Shown: positions 23,158-34,270 of the stretch, piece after piece | How positions within the stretch are numbered: the stretch's first letter is position 1 | Layout of the letters: each line of letters opens with the position of its first letter | Assembly (NCBI GenBank): GCA_001972305.1 | Contig: BDDD01002264.1 | Location: 173,227-237,226, forward strand | From: Cephalotus follicularis | Taxonomy: Eukaryota; Streptophyta; Magnoliopsida; Oxalidales; Cephalotaceae | Direction: 5' to 3' | Length of the DNA stretch: 64,000 nt | Translations under genes and position numbers: made by a program | Notes under the pieces: generated by a model | Databases searched by the model: none | The model's input: only the letters and a program-made list of their open reading frames with translations | What the model was told of the DNA's origin: nothing

Positions 23158-23810
23158 AAACCTTTGATAATAGCCAGCCAATCCCAAGAACCTACGAACT
23201 TCAGTAACATTTTTGAGTTGCGGCCAATTCACAATACTCTCAATCTTTGAAGGATCCATCGATAATCCTTCACTCGATACGATGTAACCAAGGGAAGTCA
23301 CATGATCCAGCCAAAATCCATTGGTGAATAACCTTTCCTTCTGTAGAGTTTGCAACACAATCCTTAGATGCTGCATATGCTCCTCAATACTCCTCGAATA
23401 TATAAGAATGTCGTCTAAGAAGATAACAACAAACTGATCAAGATAGGGCTGAAACACTCTGTTAATTAAACACATGAATGCTACAGAAGCATTCGTCAAA
23501 GCAAAAGGTAGTATTAGAAATTCGTAGTGCCCATATCTGGTTTGAAATGCAATCTTCTCCATATCACCTTCACGGATCTTCAACTGATGAGAACCTATCT
23601 TCAAATCAAGCTTAGAGAACACAGTTGAGCCTTACAATCGATCGAACAACTCCTCAATATGTGGTAGAGGATACTAGTTCTTAACAGTCACTTGATTTAA
23701 TAGCCTATAATCAATACAAAACCGCATCAATCCATCCTTCTTCTTTACGAACAAGACTGGTGCTCCCCATGGTGATACACTCGGTCTGATAAACCCCTTG
23801 TCAAGATAAT
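23158..23810 (-). pseudogene. Element F reverse transcriptase remnant (distal part)
   Basis: Minus-strand RT with [56 protein letters not shown] (catalytic DD), HLRIVLQTLQKERLF and [11 protein letters not shown]. The neighbouring RT start ([19 protein letters not shown] region) lies at about 23740-23810. Fossil. Confidence 0.85.
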
Positions 23811-26082
23811 TGTAATACCCTGTTCGTTCGTAAATGTAATTGTTACGGATTCGTAAATATGTTTTACGAATTTTATATGTGTTTTCGGGCTTTTAATTTT
23901 GTTAATTTTAAAAGTCCGGTTGCCCTACGATTTGGGTTTATGTGAATTGTGCGGTATGATACCGGTCCGAAATTTGGGTATGTTATGCTATGTTGGGTTT
24001 TATAAATTCTTATTTTAATCCAAAAACTTATTTTATTAAAAACAAATTATTATTCTTTTATTTTAATATTCCTTAATTCTTTTTATTATTATTCTTTTAT
24101 TTTTAAAATCCATAATTCCTTTTCTATTATTCCTTTAATTTCCTTTTTCTTATTTTAGCATTTTCTACCATTTCTTCCTACTTCCTTCCACCATCTTCCT
24201 CCTTTTCAGCAAATCCCACTATCAATTCACATGTTAATCCTTCCTTTTCCTATTCCATAATCCAGAAAAGTTCCCCCTTTCTTCCCTATTGTAAAATCTT
24301 GTCTCCCCCTTTCTTCATTATTGAGTGCCATTGCCATTTTTATATGATGCCACCATCCTTATTGCAGACCAATCCGAATCAGCCTTGTTTGTGTGACATA
24401 ATCTGCTGTGTAAATCATTCTTCAAAGTTCAAGAGGTAATCTCAATCCTTTAATTGTTTACTTGGATTAAATTCTCTTAGTTTGCTATGTATGTATAAAA
24501 ATACCATGGATTTGTATTCTTCTTTCTTTGTTTCTGTTCACAGCCAGATTGTGTGTCTGTGTTTGTGTTCTTCCTACTGTTTTCTGGGTTCCTTAACATC
24601 ATTAAAGGTCAGTGAATTCATTCTCTTTAATTATATTTTTGTTTCAATGGCTTACTTTGAGTTTTTGTGCTCTTGGTATCTTGGAGTCTTTGATTCTTGC
24701 CTAAACATGTTGCCATTGTGTTAGTAATGTTATCTGCACGTTTTATGCACCTATATATGTCACAAACTAAGTTTATAACATCTGTATTTGATAAAACACA
24801 AAATCTGGACATGTTCATGCAATGTCTCCTTACTTCCTCTTTCAAGTTAAATCATTGAAAGGTTGTTTCTTTGTCAAATTTGTGTTTGTAAGTCACCTAC
24901 AAGTCATATATAATCATATGTTTATGTCCATATGTCTCTAGTTTAATGTAGAAATCATTTGAACCATTTTCAGTAGCAAATCGTCAGATTTCCAACTGTT
25001 CTGTCGCCCAAAACAGTCGACTGTTTGAGTGGACAGTCGACTGGAATCGTTGTGTAGTCGACTGGATTGAAGAACATAGTCGACTACCTGTATTTTTGGT
25101 TGAGTAGTTGACTGTTCACATGATCCAGTCGACTGCCAAGCCTCTCCAGTCGACTGGACCCCTGTTCTAGTTGACTGTTATGCCTTGGAATGTGCTGTTT
25201 TCAATTGTTTTGATTCGTTTGACCCCCGAATCGATCCGAATCTTTTCCAAACACTTTTATGAGTCTGTTTAATTCTTCTAATGTGTTTTAGACTCTTATA
25301 CATATGATTTTGAATGTCTTTATAGATTGTTGAGTTTCAAGTGAATTCCATTTAAAATTGTCTATTCGTAAGTACTTTGCAAGCGCATAAGGTACGAAAT
25401 TTCTGTTCCTTGGCTATCTGACATTCAAACTGAAACTGTTTTGATAAACATCTTCGTTTATGAAATCAACGATGTTTCATGATTTTGATACGCTTCAAAT
25501 TTAAAGTTGGTTTGACATTCTAATTGATTCCGACTTTATCTATACGATATGTTATGGTACGATATGTTATGATATGATATGTTATAATACTGTTGTGAGC
25601 AGTTTTTGAATATGTTGCGTGAAAACATATTTATGTGATTTAAGTTGATTTTGATAAATCAATTATTTTAAATTAAATACTGAGTATTGTACCCACCTAT
25701 GGGGCGTATCCATCCTTATCCGTACTGAGGTTTGCTCAGCCGCGTTTTTTGTTTCCATGCGGCAGGTTTTCTGGAGCAGCGGGGGAAAGTGTGATTGAGT
25801 GATGACCACCCTTTATGTTGGATCCTTAGGAGAGTGATCCCTATGTTATGCTTAGTGGTCTGAAACATTTGATTTTATGTTTTATGTTTTTAAATTGGAA
25901 CTGAATTATGTTTTGAGTTTTCCGCATCTACCAAATATGTTAAAATGTTGAGTTTTAATGTTTCGATAAGACTGCCACATTTTCGGCTGATCTTGGTTAA
26001 TAAAGCAAACTTTATGAGTTTGTTAAGTTATGATATGTATGATATGACCCTGTGACGACTCCCGCCGTCCGGGGGTGTTACA
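23811..26082 (+). mobile_element. Element G, 5' LTR
   Basis: TGTAATACCCTGTTCG to GGGGGTGTTACA, 2272 bp, shorter than the 3' copy (2716 bp). It holds a donor-like AAGAG|GTAATC near 24436, the palindrome array 25014-25177, and an acceptor-like GCGGCAG|GTTTTC near 25767. The primer site follows after six bases. Confidence 0.9.
25014..25177. repeat. Phased palindrome array, CAGTCGACTG type (G 5' LTR)
   Basis: Sites at 25014, 25034, 25055, 25077, 25105, 25126, 25147 and 25168. Steps are 20, 21, 22, 28, 21, 21 and 21. The sites at 25105 and 25168 read TAGTTGACTG where the 3' LTR has TAGTCGACTG. Confidence 0.94.
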
Positions 26083-26088
26083 GATTTT

Positions 26089-26100
26089 TGGTATCAGAGA
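26089..26100 (+). promoter_or_regulatory. Primer binding site of element G
   Basis: TGGTATCAGAGA differs by one base at its 3' end from the usual tRNA-iMet complement TGGTATCAGAGC. It lies six bases downstream of the 5' LTR. Confidence 0.85.
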
Positions 26101-26248
26101 AATAGGTTTTGTTTCCTTAGAAGACCTAACTAGGTTTGACCTGTGAGATTGGGTAGACACCGGGTTAGGTTGTTTCGCTTTTCTGATATGTTTTATGTTT
26201 TATGTTTTTGTTCCTTGTGATGTTTTATGTTTGATCGCCTTTTCGTAG

Positions 26249-27760
26249 ATGGCAAGTACAAGGAATGCTGCTCGGAGGACTGCACCCGCTGTGGCTCAAG
26301 AAGCTAGAAATGAGCCTTCTATGGAGGAACTCGTACGTCAGGCAGTTGCTCAGGAGATACGGCGTGCGTTGAATGAACAGAATTAGAATCAGGACCGTAG
26401 GGAGCCGGTTGCTGCTAATGATGCTCCAGCTGATGTCCAGTTGGGAAGAGATGCTGGGAACGGGACTGTTACCCCCACTTATGTTTGGCTAGAACGATTC
26501 CAGAAGCAGAGACCACTGTCTTTCAGCTCAGCCGTGACTCCGGTGGAAGCTGAACACTGGATTGCTAATATGGACAAGATCTTTGATGTGCTCGGTTGCA
26601 GTGATGAACAGAAGATTAAGTTAGCTGTATACAAACTTGAGGGTGATGCTCAGAAATGGTGGAAAGCTGTGGTTTTGGCTAAGGGTGGCAACTATGCAGA
26701 GACCTTGACCTGGTCTGAGTTTTGCGAGGTCTTTTATCAGCAGTATTTTCCCACCGCTGATAAGGAGGCTTACGCCAGAGAGTTTATCAATACCAGACAG
26801 AAGGATGGAGAATCGGTGACAGAGTTCTTGACCCGATTCACTAGACTTGCTGGTTTTGCTGGGTCCGCTGCAGGAACAGCATTGGAGCAGGCAGAAAAGT
26901 TCAAGTGGAAGTTGCATTATCAATTTCGGGGTAAATTGATCAACACCAGGTTTGCTGATGTATCTGAAGTGGCTAATACGGCTAAGAACATTGAACTGGA
27001 AAGATTAGATTTCCAGGCTACTCGACAGGAGTTTGACAGAAAGAGAAACAGAGGTGATTCTCAGGGGCAAGGTTCTGGACAGAATAAGAATAGGAATGGC
27101 AAGCGTGGGAAGAGATATGATAACCGGGGACAACAACATTCCGGTAATGACCAGAGGCAGACACAGGGTGCTGCGGATGTCCAGATTTCCAAGTGTGATG
27201 TGTGTGGAAGACAGCATCCGGTGGGAGTATGCTATAAGGCTATCGGGGCCTGTTTTGTGTTTGGACAGAAAGGGCATTTCGTGAAGGATTGCCCTGACCC
27301 TCGCGCAAAGGAAAGGAAAGGGAACAATGCAGATCGTGGACAGCGCAACGTGGGAGGTCGTGTCTTTGTTATCACGACTCAGCAGGCAGCTAACGCACCA
27401 GGTACTGTTTCGGGCTTTGTTTATGTTGGTAACCGTAGGGCTTATGTTTTGTATGATACTGGATTGACCCACTCGGTTGTAGCGAGGTATTTTGTTCGGC
27501 ATCTTGGGATGTCTTCTCAGTTCTGTTGTGATATCTGAGTGCTTTTATGCTTGTCCTCTTATTTTCGATGATCGGGTTCGTGATGCGGACCTTTTGCCTA
27601 TCGACATATACGACTTTGATATGATTTGTGGAATGAACTGGTTGGATCGACATCGGGCTACGATCGACTGCTATGCTCGGAGAGTTCTATTTGGGGATGT
27701 GAAAAGTCCTGAGTTTCTTTTTCAGGGTTCACAGCCTAGGAAAGAAGTGAAAGTGATATC
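26249..27760 (+). pseudogene. Element G Gag and protease remnant
   Basis: The start at 26249 (MASTRNAARRTAP) follows an acceptor-like TTTTCGTAG. The Gag core includes HWIANMDKIFDVLGC, YKLEGDAQKWWKAVV, FADVSEVANTAKNIELERL, then a basic Gly/Gln-rich linker and a zinc-knuckle region (CDVCGRQHPVGVCYKA; GHFVKDCPDPRAKERK). Protease shows GNRRAYVLYDTGLTHS and FDMICGMNWLDRHRA. The role was particle formation and polyprotein cutting. Fossil. Confidence 0.86.
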
Positions 27761-29564
27761 TGCTCTGAAAGCTCGGAAGTTGGTTGCTAAGGGCGCTGAA
27801 GGTTTCTTAGCTGTTGTGAAGGATTTCTCAAAGGTTAAGCCTCGCCTTGAAGACTATCCTGTGGTTCGAGAATTTTCTGATGTGTTTCCAGAGGAGTTAC
27901 CGGGTTTGCCACTGCAACGGGAAGTGGAGTTTACCATCGAGCTCATTCCCGGAGTGGCACCTATATCTAAGGCACCTTACAGAATGGCACCGTTGACCAC
28001 TTACTCAACTTATGAGGAAGGGAGCGAAGTTTGAATGGAACGAAGAGCACGAAGCAAGCTTTGGGAAATTGAAGAATGGTCTTGTGTCAGCACCGATTCT
28101 TCGTTTACCATCTGGGTCGGGTGGATACCAGATATACAGTGATGCTTCTAAGAAGGGTTTGGGATGTGTTCTGATGCAACACGGTCATGTGATAGCTTAT
28201 GCTTCGAGACAGTTGAAGCCTTATGAGGTAAACTATCCTACTCATGATCTTGAGTTGGCAGCGGTAGTATTTGCGTTGAAGATTTGGAGGCACTACTTGT
28301 ACGGAGAAACTTGTGACGTCTTTACCGATCATAAGAGTCTCAAGTATATCTTTACACAGAAAGAGTTGAATATGCGTCAGAGAAGGTGGTTAGAACTTTT
28401 GAAAGACTATGATCTGAACATTCAGTACCATCCTGGTAAAGCGAATGTGGTAGCTGATGCTCTAAGTCGGAAGAGTTTTGGGAGTGTTGCGGCTTTGCTT
28501 ACTCAGTCGCAGTTGATAGCAGATATGGAGCGGATGGATTTACATCTGTATGTTCGGGGTTCTGAAGGCAGTATTGCTGCGATGAATGTTGAGCCTACCC
28601 TTATATCTCGGATTAAGACAGCTCAGAGTGATGATGGTGAGCTTTGGGCCTTAGTCCAGATTGGTGAAAAGGGTAAGCAATCAGAGTTCCGTATGGATGA
28701 GCATGGTGTGATATGACTGGGTAATCGGTTGTGTGTTCCGTCAGATTCTTCTATCAGAGATGCTGTTTTGTCGGAGGCACACAGTTCTCCATTTTCTATA
28801 CATTCGGGTTCTACGAAAATGTATAGAGACTTGAAGAAGAATTTCTGGTGGAATGGAATGAAAAGGGATGTGGCGGAGTACGTTGGGAAGTGTTTGATCT
28901 GTCAGCAGGTAAAGATTGAACATCAGTGTGCTAGTGGTTTGTTACAGCCCTTGGAAGTTCCGGTATGGAAATGGGAAAGTATATCGATGGACTTTGTTAC
29001 GAGTTTGCCGAGAACCTTCAGAAAGCATGATGTTATCTGGGTAGTAGTGGATCGATTGACGAAATCAGGTCAGTTCTTGGCTATCCGAGAAGACTTTTCG
29101 GTTGACTGTTTGGCAGAGGTGTTTCAGCAGGAGATAGTGAGACTGCATGGGACTCCGGTATCAATTGTTTCGGATAGGGATCCTCGTTTCACTTCACGGT
29201 TTTGGAAAGGGTTTCAGAAAGCTTGGGGTACTAGGCTCAGTTACAGTACAACTTTTCATCCACAAACAGATGGGCAGACTGAGAGAACCATCCAGACCTT
29301 AGAGGATATGTTGAGGTCGTGTGCTTTGGAGTGGACTGGGAGCTGGGATGAGTATTTGAGCTTGGTGGAGTTTGCCTACAATAACAGCGGGTGACACGTA
29401 GCAAGACCGTTTCTTTTGTGAAAGTGCTGTGGAGGAATCATCCCGAACGTGAAGCTACTTGGGAGCTAGAGGAGCATATTCGGGAGTGATATCCGCACTT
29501 GTTTGTTTGAGGTATGTTTGTGTTTGTGATTTCGGGACGAAATCTTCTTTTTAGGGGGGGTGGA
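27761..29564 (+). pseudogene. Element G pol remnant (linker, RNase H, integrase)
   Basis: The pre-RT linker ([12 protein letters not shown]) and RNase H ([40 protein letters not shown]) are followed by a long integrase stretch. That stretch shows zinc region HSGSTKMYRDLKKNFWWNGM with CLICQQVKIEHQ, core MDFVTSLPRTFRKHD, SDRDPRFTS, HPQTDGQTERTIQTLED, and a tail like PEREATWELEEHIRE. The polypurine tract AGGGGGGGTGGA precedes the 3' LTR at 29565. The pol is incomplete; fossil. Confidence 0.86.
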
Positions 29565-32280
29565 TGTAATACCCTGTTCGTTCGTAAATGTAATTGTTAC
29601 GGATTCGTAAATATATTTTACAGATTTTATATGTGTTTTCGGGCTTTTGATTTTGTTAATTTTAAAAGTCCGGTTGCCCTACGATTTGGGTTTATGTGAA
29701 TTGTGTGGTATGATACCGGTCCGAAATTTGGGTATGTTATGCTATGTTGGGTTTTATAAATTCTTATTTTAATCCAAAAACTTATTTTATTAAAAACAAA
29801 TTATTATTCTTTTATTTTAATATTCCTTAATTCTTTTTATTATTATTATTTTATTTTCAAAATCCATAATTCCTCTTCTATTATTCCTTTAATTTCCTTT
29901 TTCTTATTTTAGCATTTTCTACCATTTCTTCCTACTTCCTTCCACCATCTTCCTCCTTTCCAGCAAATCTCACTATCAATTCACATGCTAATCCTTCCTT
30001 TTCCTATTCCATAATCCAGAATAGTTCCCCCTTTCTTCCCTATTGTCAAATCTTGTCTCCCCCTTTCTTCATTATTGAGTGCCATTGCCATTTTTATATG
30101 ATGCCACCATCCTTATTGCAAACCAATCCGAATCTGCCTTGTTTGTGTGACATAATCTGCTGTGTAAATCATTCTTCAAAGTTCAAGAGGTAATCTCAAT
30201 CCTTTAATTGTTTTCTTGGATTAAATTCTCTTAGTTTGCTATGTATGTCTAAAAATACCATGGTTTTGTATTCTTCTTTCTTTGTTTCTGTTCACAGACA
30301 GATTGTGTGTCTGTGTTTGTGTTCTTCCTACTGTTTTCTGGGTTCCTTAACATCATTAAAGGTCAGTGAATTCATTCTTTTTAATTATATTTTTGTTTCA
30401 ATGGCTTACTTTGAGTTTTTGTGCTCTTGGTATCTTGGAGTCTTTGATTCTTGCCTAAACATGTTGTCATTGTGTTAGTAATGTTATCTGCACGTTCTAT
30501 GCACCTATATATGTCACAAACTAAGTTTATAACATCTGTATTTGATAAAACACAAAATCTGGACATGTTCATGCAATGTCTCCTTACTTCCTCTTTCAAG
30601 TTAAATCATTGAAAGGTTGTTTCTTTGTCAAATTTGTGTTTGTAAGTCACCTACAAGTCATATATAATCATATGTTTATGTCCATATGTCTCTAGTTTAA
30701 TGTAGAAATCATTTGAACCATTTTCAGTAGCAAATCGTCGGATTTCCAACTGTTCTGTCGCCCAAAACAGTCGACTGTTTGAGTGGACAGTCGACTGGAA
30801 TGGTTGTGTAGTCGACTGGATTGAAGAACACAGTCGACTACCTGTATTTTTGGTTGAGTAGTCGACTGTTCACATGATCCAGTCGACTGCGAAGCCTCTC
30901 CAGTCGACTGGACCCCTGTTCTAGTCGACTGTTATGCCCTGGAATGTGCTGTTTTCAACTGTTTTGATTTGTTTGACCCCCGAATCAATCCGAATCTTTT
31001 CCAAACACTTTTATGAGTCTGTTTAATGCTTCTAATGTGTTTTAGACTCTTATACATATGATTTTGAATGTCTTTATAGATTGTTGAGTTTCAAGTGGAT
31101 TCCATTTAAAATTGTCTATTCGTCAGTACTTTGCAAGCGCATAAGGTACGGATTTTCTGTTCCTTGGCTATCTGACATTCAAACTGAAACTGTTTTGATA
31201 AACTTCTTCGTTTATGAAATCTACGATGTTTCATGATTTTGATACGTTTCGAATTTAAAGTTGGTTTGACATTCTAATTGATTCCGACTTTATCTATACG
31301 ATATGTTATGGTACGATATGTTATGATATGATATGTTATAATACAGTTGTGAGCAGTTTTTTAATATGTTGTGTGAAAACATATTTATGTGATTTAAGTT
31401 GATTTTGATAAATCAATTATTTTAAATTAAATACTGAGTATTGTACCCACCTATGGGGCGTATCCATAGGCACGTCGTGGGCCTGGCACGGGGACGTGAC
31501 ACTTCCGTAGTGGTGTGATTAGACTACGACGTGTCTGAGTGTATGAACGAATCCCATAAGGTGGATTTGTGGATCCGCTATGTGATAGAGGCGTATGAAT
31601 CGATTCTAGTTTATGTGATCTGAGGTGAATTCAGATATATGGTCCGAGATGTGATCGGATATATGTATGTGAGAATTGACTTGTGTAGTGCCGTATACTT
31701 CAATTCTAGTGGGAATGTGGAATTAGTGCCTCCCTTGCCAAAATTTATGACATGTGATATTAATATGGCTCAGTATGTTTTAAACAATTATGATTTCAAT
31801 GTTTCGTAATTGTTTCAAAAATTATGCAACTGTCATTTGTATATGATTAAACTGTTTTATTTGTTAAAGATTTGTGTTACGTTATTATTGAAATATTGAT
31901 GTTTTTAAATTACCGTTTACTGTGTTGTTTGCTCAGCCGCGTTTTTTGTTTCCATGCGGCAGGTTTTCTGGAGTAGCGGGGGAAAGTGTGATTGAGTGAT
32001 GACCACCCTTTATGTTGGATCCTTAGGAGAGTGATCCCTATGTTATGCTTAGTGGTCTGAAACATTTGATTTTATGTTTTATGTTTTTAAATTGGAACTG
32101 AATTATGTTTTGAGTTTTCCGCATCTACCAAATATGTTAAAATGTTGAGTTTTAATGTTTCGATAAGACTGCCACGTTTTCGGCTGATCTTGGTTAATAA
32201 AGCAAACTTTATGAGTTTGTTAAGTTATGATATGTATGATATGACCCTTGTGACGACACCCGCCATCCGGGGGTGTTACA
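29565..32280 (+). mobile_element. Element G, 3' LTR
   Basis: 2716 bp, the fuller of the two LTRs. Landmarks are offset by exactly 5754 bp from the 5' copy in the first half, for example the array at 30768 against 25014. It ends GGGGGTGTTACA followed by the ATAAT target duplication. Confidence 0.92.
30768..30931. repeat. Phased palindrome array, CAGTCGACTG type (G 3' LTR)
   Basis: Same eight sites and spacing as 25014-25177, with CG kept at the two sites changed in the 5' copy. Confidence 0.94.
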
Positions 32281-34160
32281 ATAATCTTGTAGTTGAACTT
32301 TCAAATTCAGCAGGAGGCATCCTGTATGGAGCTTTAGAAATAGGAGCAATTCCCGGTAGCAACTCAATACCGAACGCCATATCTCTCTCCGGCGACAGTG
32401 AAACAAGATCATCTGGAAACACGTCAGGAAATTCCCAAGCAATAGGAACCTATTCCAGACTAGGCGTACCTTTTGTATGATCAATCACATATGCCAAATA
32501 ACCTTCACATCCCTTCTCGAGATATTTCAGTGCTCGAGTGTAAGAAATAATTGGAGAAGAAATATTCTTCTCTCCCACAAACTGAAATACAGTTCCATCA
32601 GACAGATGAAAAGTCACCAGCTTATTATAGCAATCCACGCACGCTCCATGTAGATTTAGCCAGTCCATTCCCAAATTAACATCAAAATCTTGGATCGGTA
32701 GTACAATTAGATCAGCGAACAGTTGCACCCTAGCTATCGTGATCTCACAGTTGTTCACTACAGTATTGGTCAATAAGGAGTCTCTGTTTGGAGTATTCAC
32801 TTCCAACACGTAAGGCAAGCAATCAATCACACAATGTAAGTTGCAAACAAAATATGATTCAATGAATGAGTGTGTTGCTCTTGGATCAATCAATACGCGA
32901 GCTACCATACCAGATATGAAAATGGTACCTCCCAAAACAGAAGTAGACTCTGGTACATCTTCTTTAGATAAGGTGTATACTCTACCTTTCACAATCCATT
33001 TTCCAGTATCTCTTCGTGGTTGAACATTCCCTCCACTTCCAATAACTCCAGTAGCTCCTTGCTGATTACTCATTTGTTCTTTCAGTATTGGACAGTATTT
33101 TAATTGATGCTCATGTGAGCCACACTTCAAACACTTTCCCATCTTCTTCCAGCAAACACTATCATTGTGTTTCGAAAGTCCACAAAAAGTACACCCTCCA
33201 AAACTCTGTTGGCCACTTCAATTAGGAGTCCTTGAACGAGCAGTATTTTGTCGAGAATCTCCTTGTCCTTTATTACCAGACTTTGATGATGCAGCAGGAT
33301 TATTACTTCCATGCCACCTTGAAGCAGCAGGTCTCGATTGAGAACCTCTGAGACCGTTCCATCCTTCGCTCATTAGCATCGGCCTCCGGAATCCTAGCCT
33401 TCTCTGTAACATCCACAGAAGAAGTCCGCTGTAGCACCACCAGCTTAGATATGATATCAAGCCCCAGACCCTTCAAGAACCTCATTATCTTCCTTGACTC
33501 TCCCTCCACAAAATAGGGCGTGTGTCATGCCAGCTCAATGAATCTGGTCTGGTATTGAGCTACCGTCATGTCTCCTCATAACTCCAATAGTTCAATTTCC
33601 CTTCGGTCACGCTCCATCTGTGGCACATAAGCCTCCGAGACCTCGGACTGAAATCTGTCCTAAGTCCTGCCAAGATCATGAGATTTCCACTTCGCTTCGA
33701 TCATCTCCCACCAATAGGTAGCCTATCCCCATAAGCGGTACACAGAAAAATTCAACTTTTGTTCGTCTGTACACTCAAATGCAGCAAATATCTTCTCCAT
33801 GTATTTCATCCGCTACTCCGCTTCAGTAGCCTCAAGCGCTCCCTTGAACATTGCGGGATTTTGTCTCATGAACCTATTCAAATCTCTGCCAAATCCACCA
33901 GCATGATAAACTTCAGGAGCTTGCTGGTATGCTTGGTTAGTTTCATACATTTGCCGCAACTGTTCCATATTCACTGCATTGGCTTGTATCTGTTGTTGGA
34001 AAAGATCAGCCATGCGATCGAAAGTACTCCTCTCATCGTGCACTGGCGGGGCAGTCCCTCCTTCATTCATTTATGGAACATTTCCTCCTTCATTGATTTG
34101 CAGAACATTGACTCCTTCTTCAGCCCTAGGCCTTGCACTCCTTCCCCTTCGACGATCCAT
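32281..34160 (-). pseudogene. Element F Gag, protease and RT-start remnant
   Basis: Gag start at 34160 (MDRRRGRRSARPRAEEG). Gag includes FDRMADLFQQQIQAN, MRQNPAMFKGALEATEAE and two zinc-knuckle regions (CWKKMGKCLKCGSHEHQLKYCP, about 33085-33160). Protease shows VARVLIDPRATHSFIESYF and FDVNLGMDWLNLHGACVDCY. The linker to RT ends at the G insertion. An acceptor-like CTTCTTATAG (minus) sits just before the start codon. Fossil. Confidence 0.84.
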
Positions 34161-34254
34161 TATGTTTCCTATAAGAAGTGATATTAATCATCAAGAAACA
34201 ATTCATTTAACTGCCGAGGATAGTATCCCAGCGATAGCTTATAAATTACTATAA

Positions 34255-34266
34255 ACTTTGATACCA
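34255..34266 (-). promoter_or_regulatory. Primer binding site of element F
   Basis: Minus strand TGGTATCAAAGT, a slightly changed tRNA-iMet complement. It sits four bases from the inner end of the 5' LTR (34271). Confidence 0.75.
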
Positions 34267-34270
34267 TGTT

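Larger units (their letters stand above)
23811..32280 (+). mobile_element. Element G: gypsy (Tekay/Del-like) fossil with both LTRs and TSD ATAAT
   Basis: An element bounded by TGTAATACCCTG and GGGTGTTACA and flanked by perfect duplications ATAAT (23806-23810 and 32281-32285). It is inserted in the RT of element F. The two LTRs differ at roughly 2-3% of sites over the first 600 bases by eye, so the insertion is fairly recent. It has a primer site, Gag, protease, RNase H and integrase. The pol part is incomplete, so the element is non-autonomous and broken. Confidence 0.92.

Noticed and set aside
24482-24845. Cys/Leu-rich reading frames, repeated at 30236-30599
   Set aside because: Both lie at the same place in the two G LTRs and show no known domain; non-coding LTR sequence.
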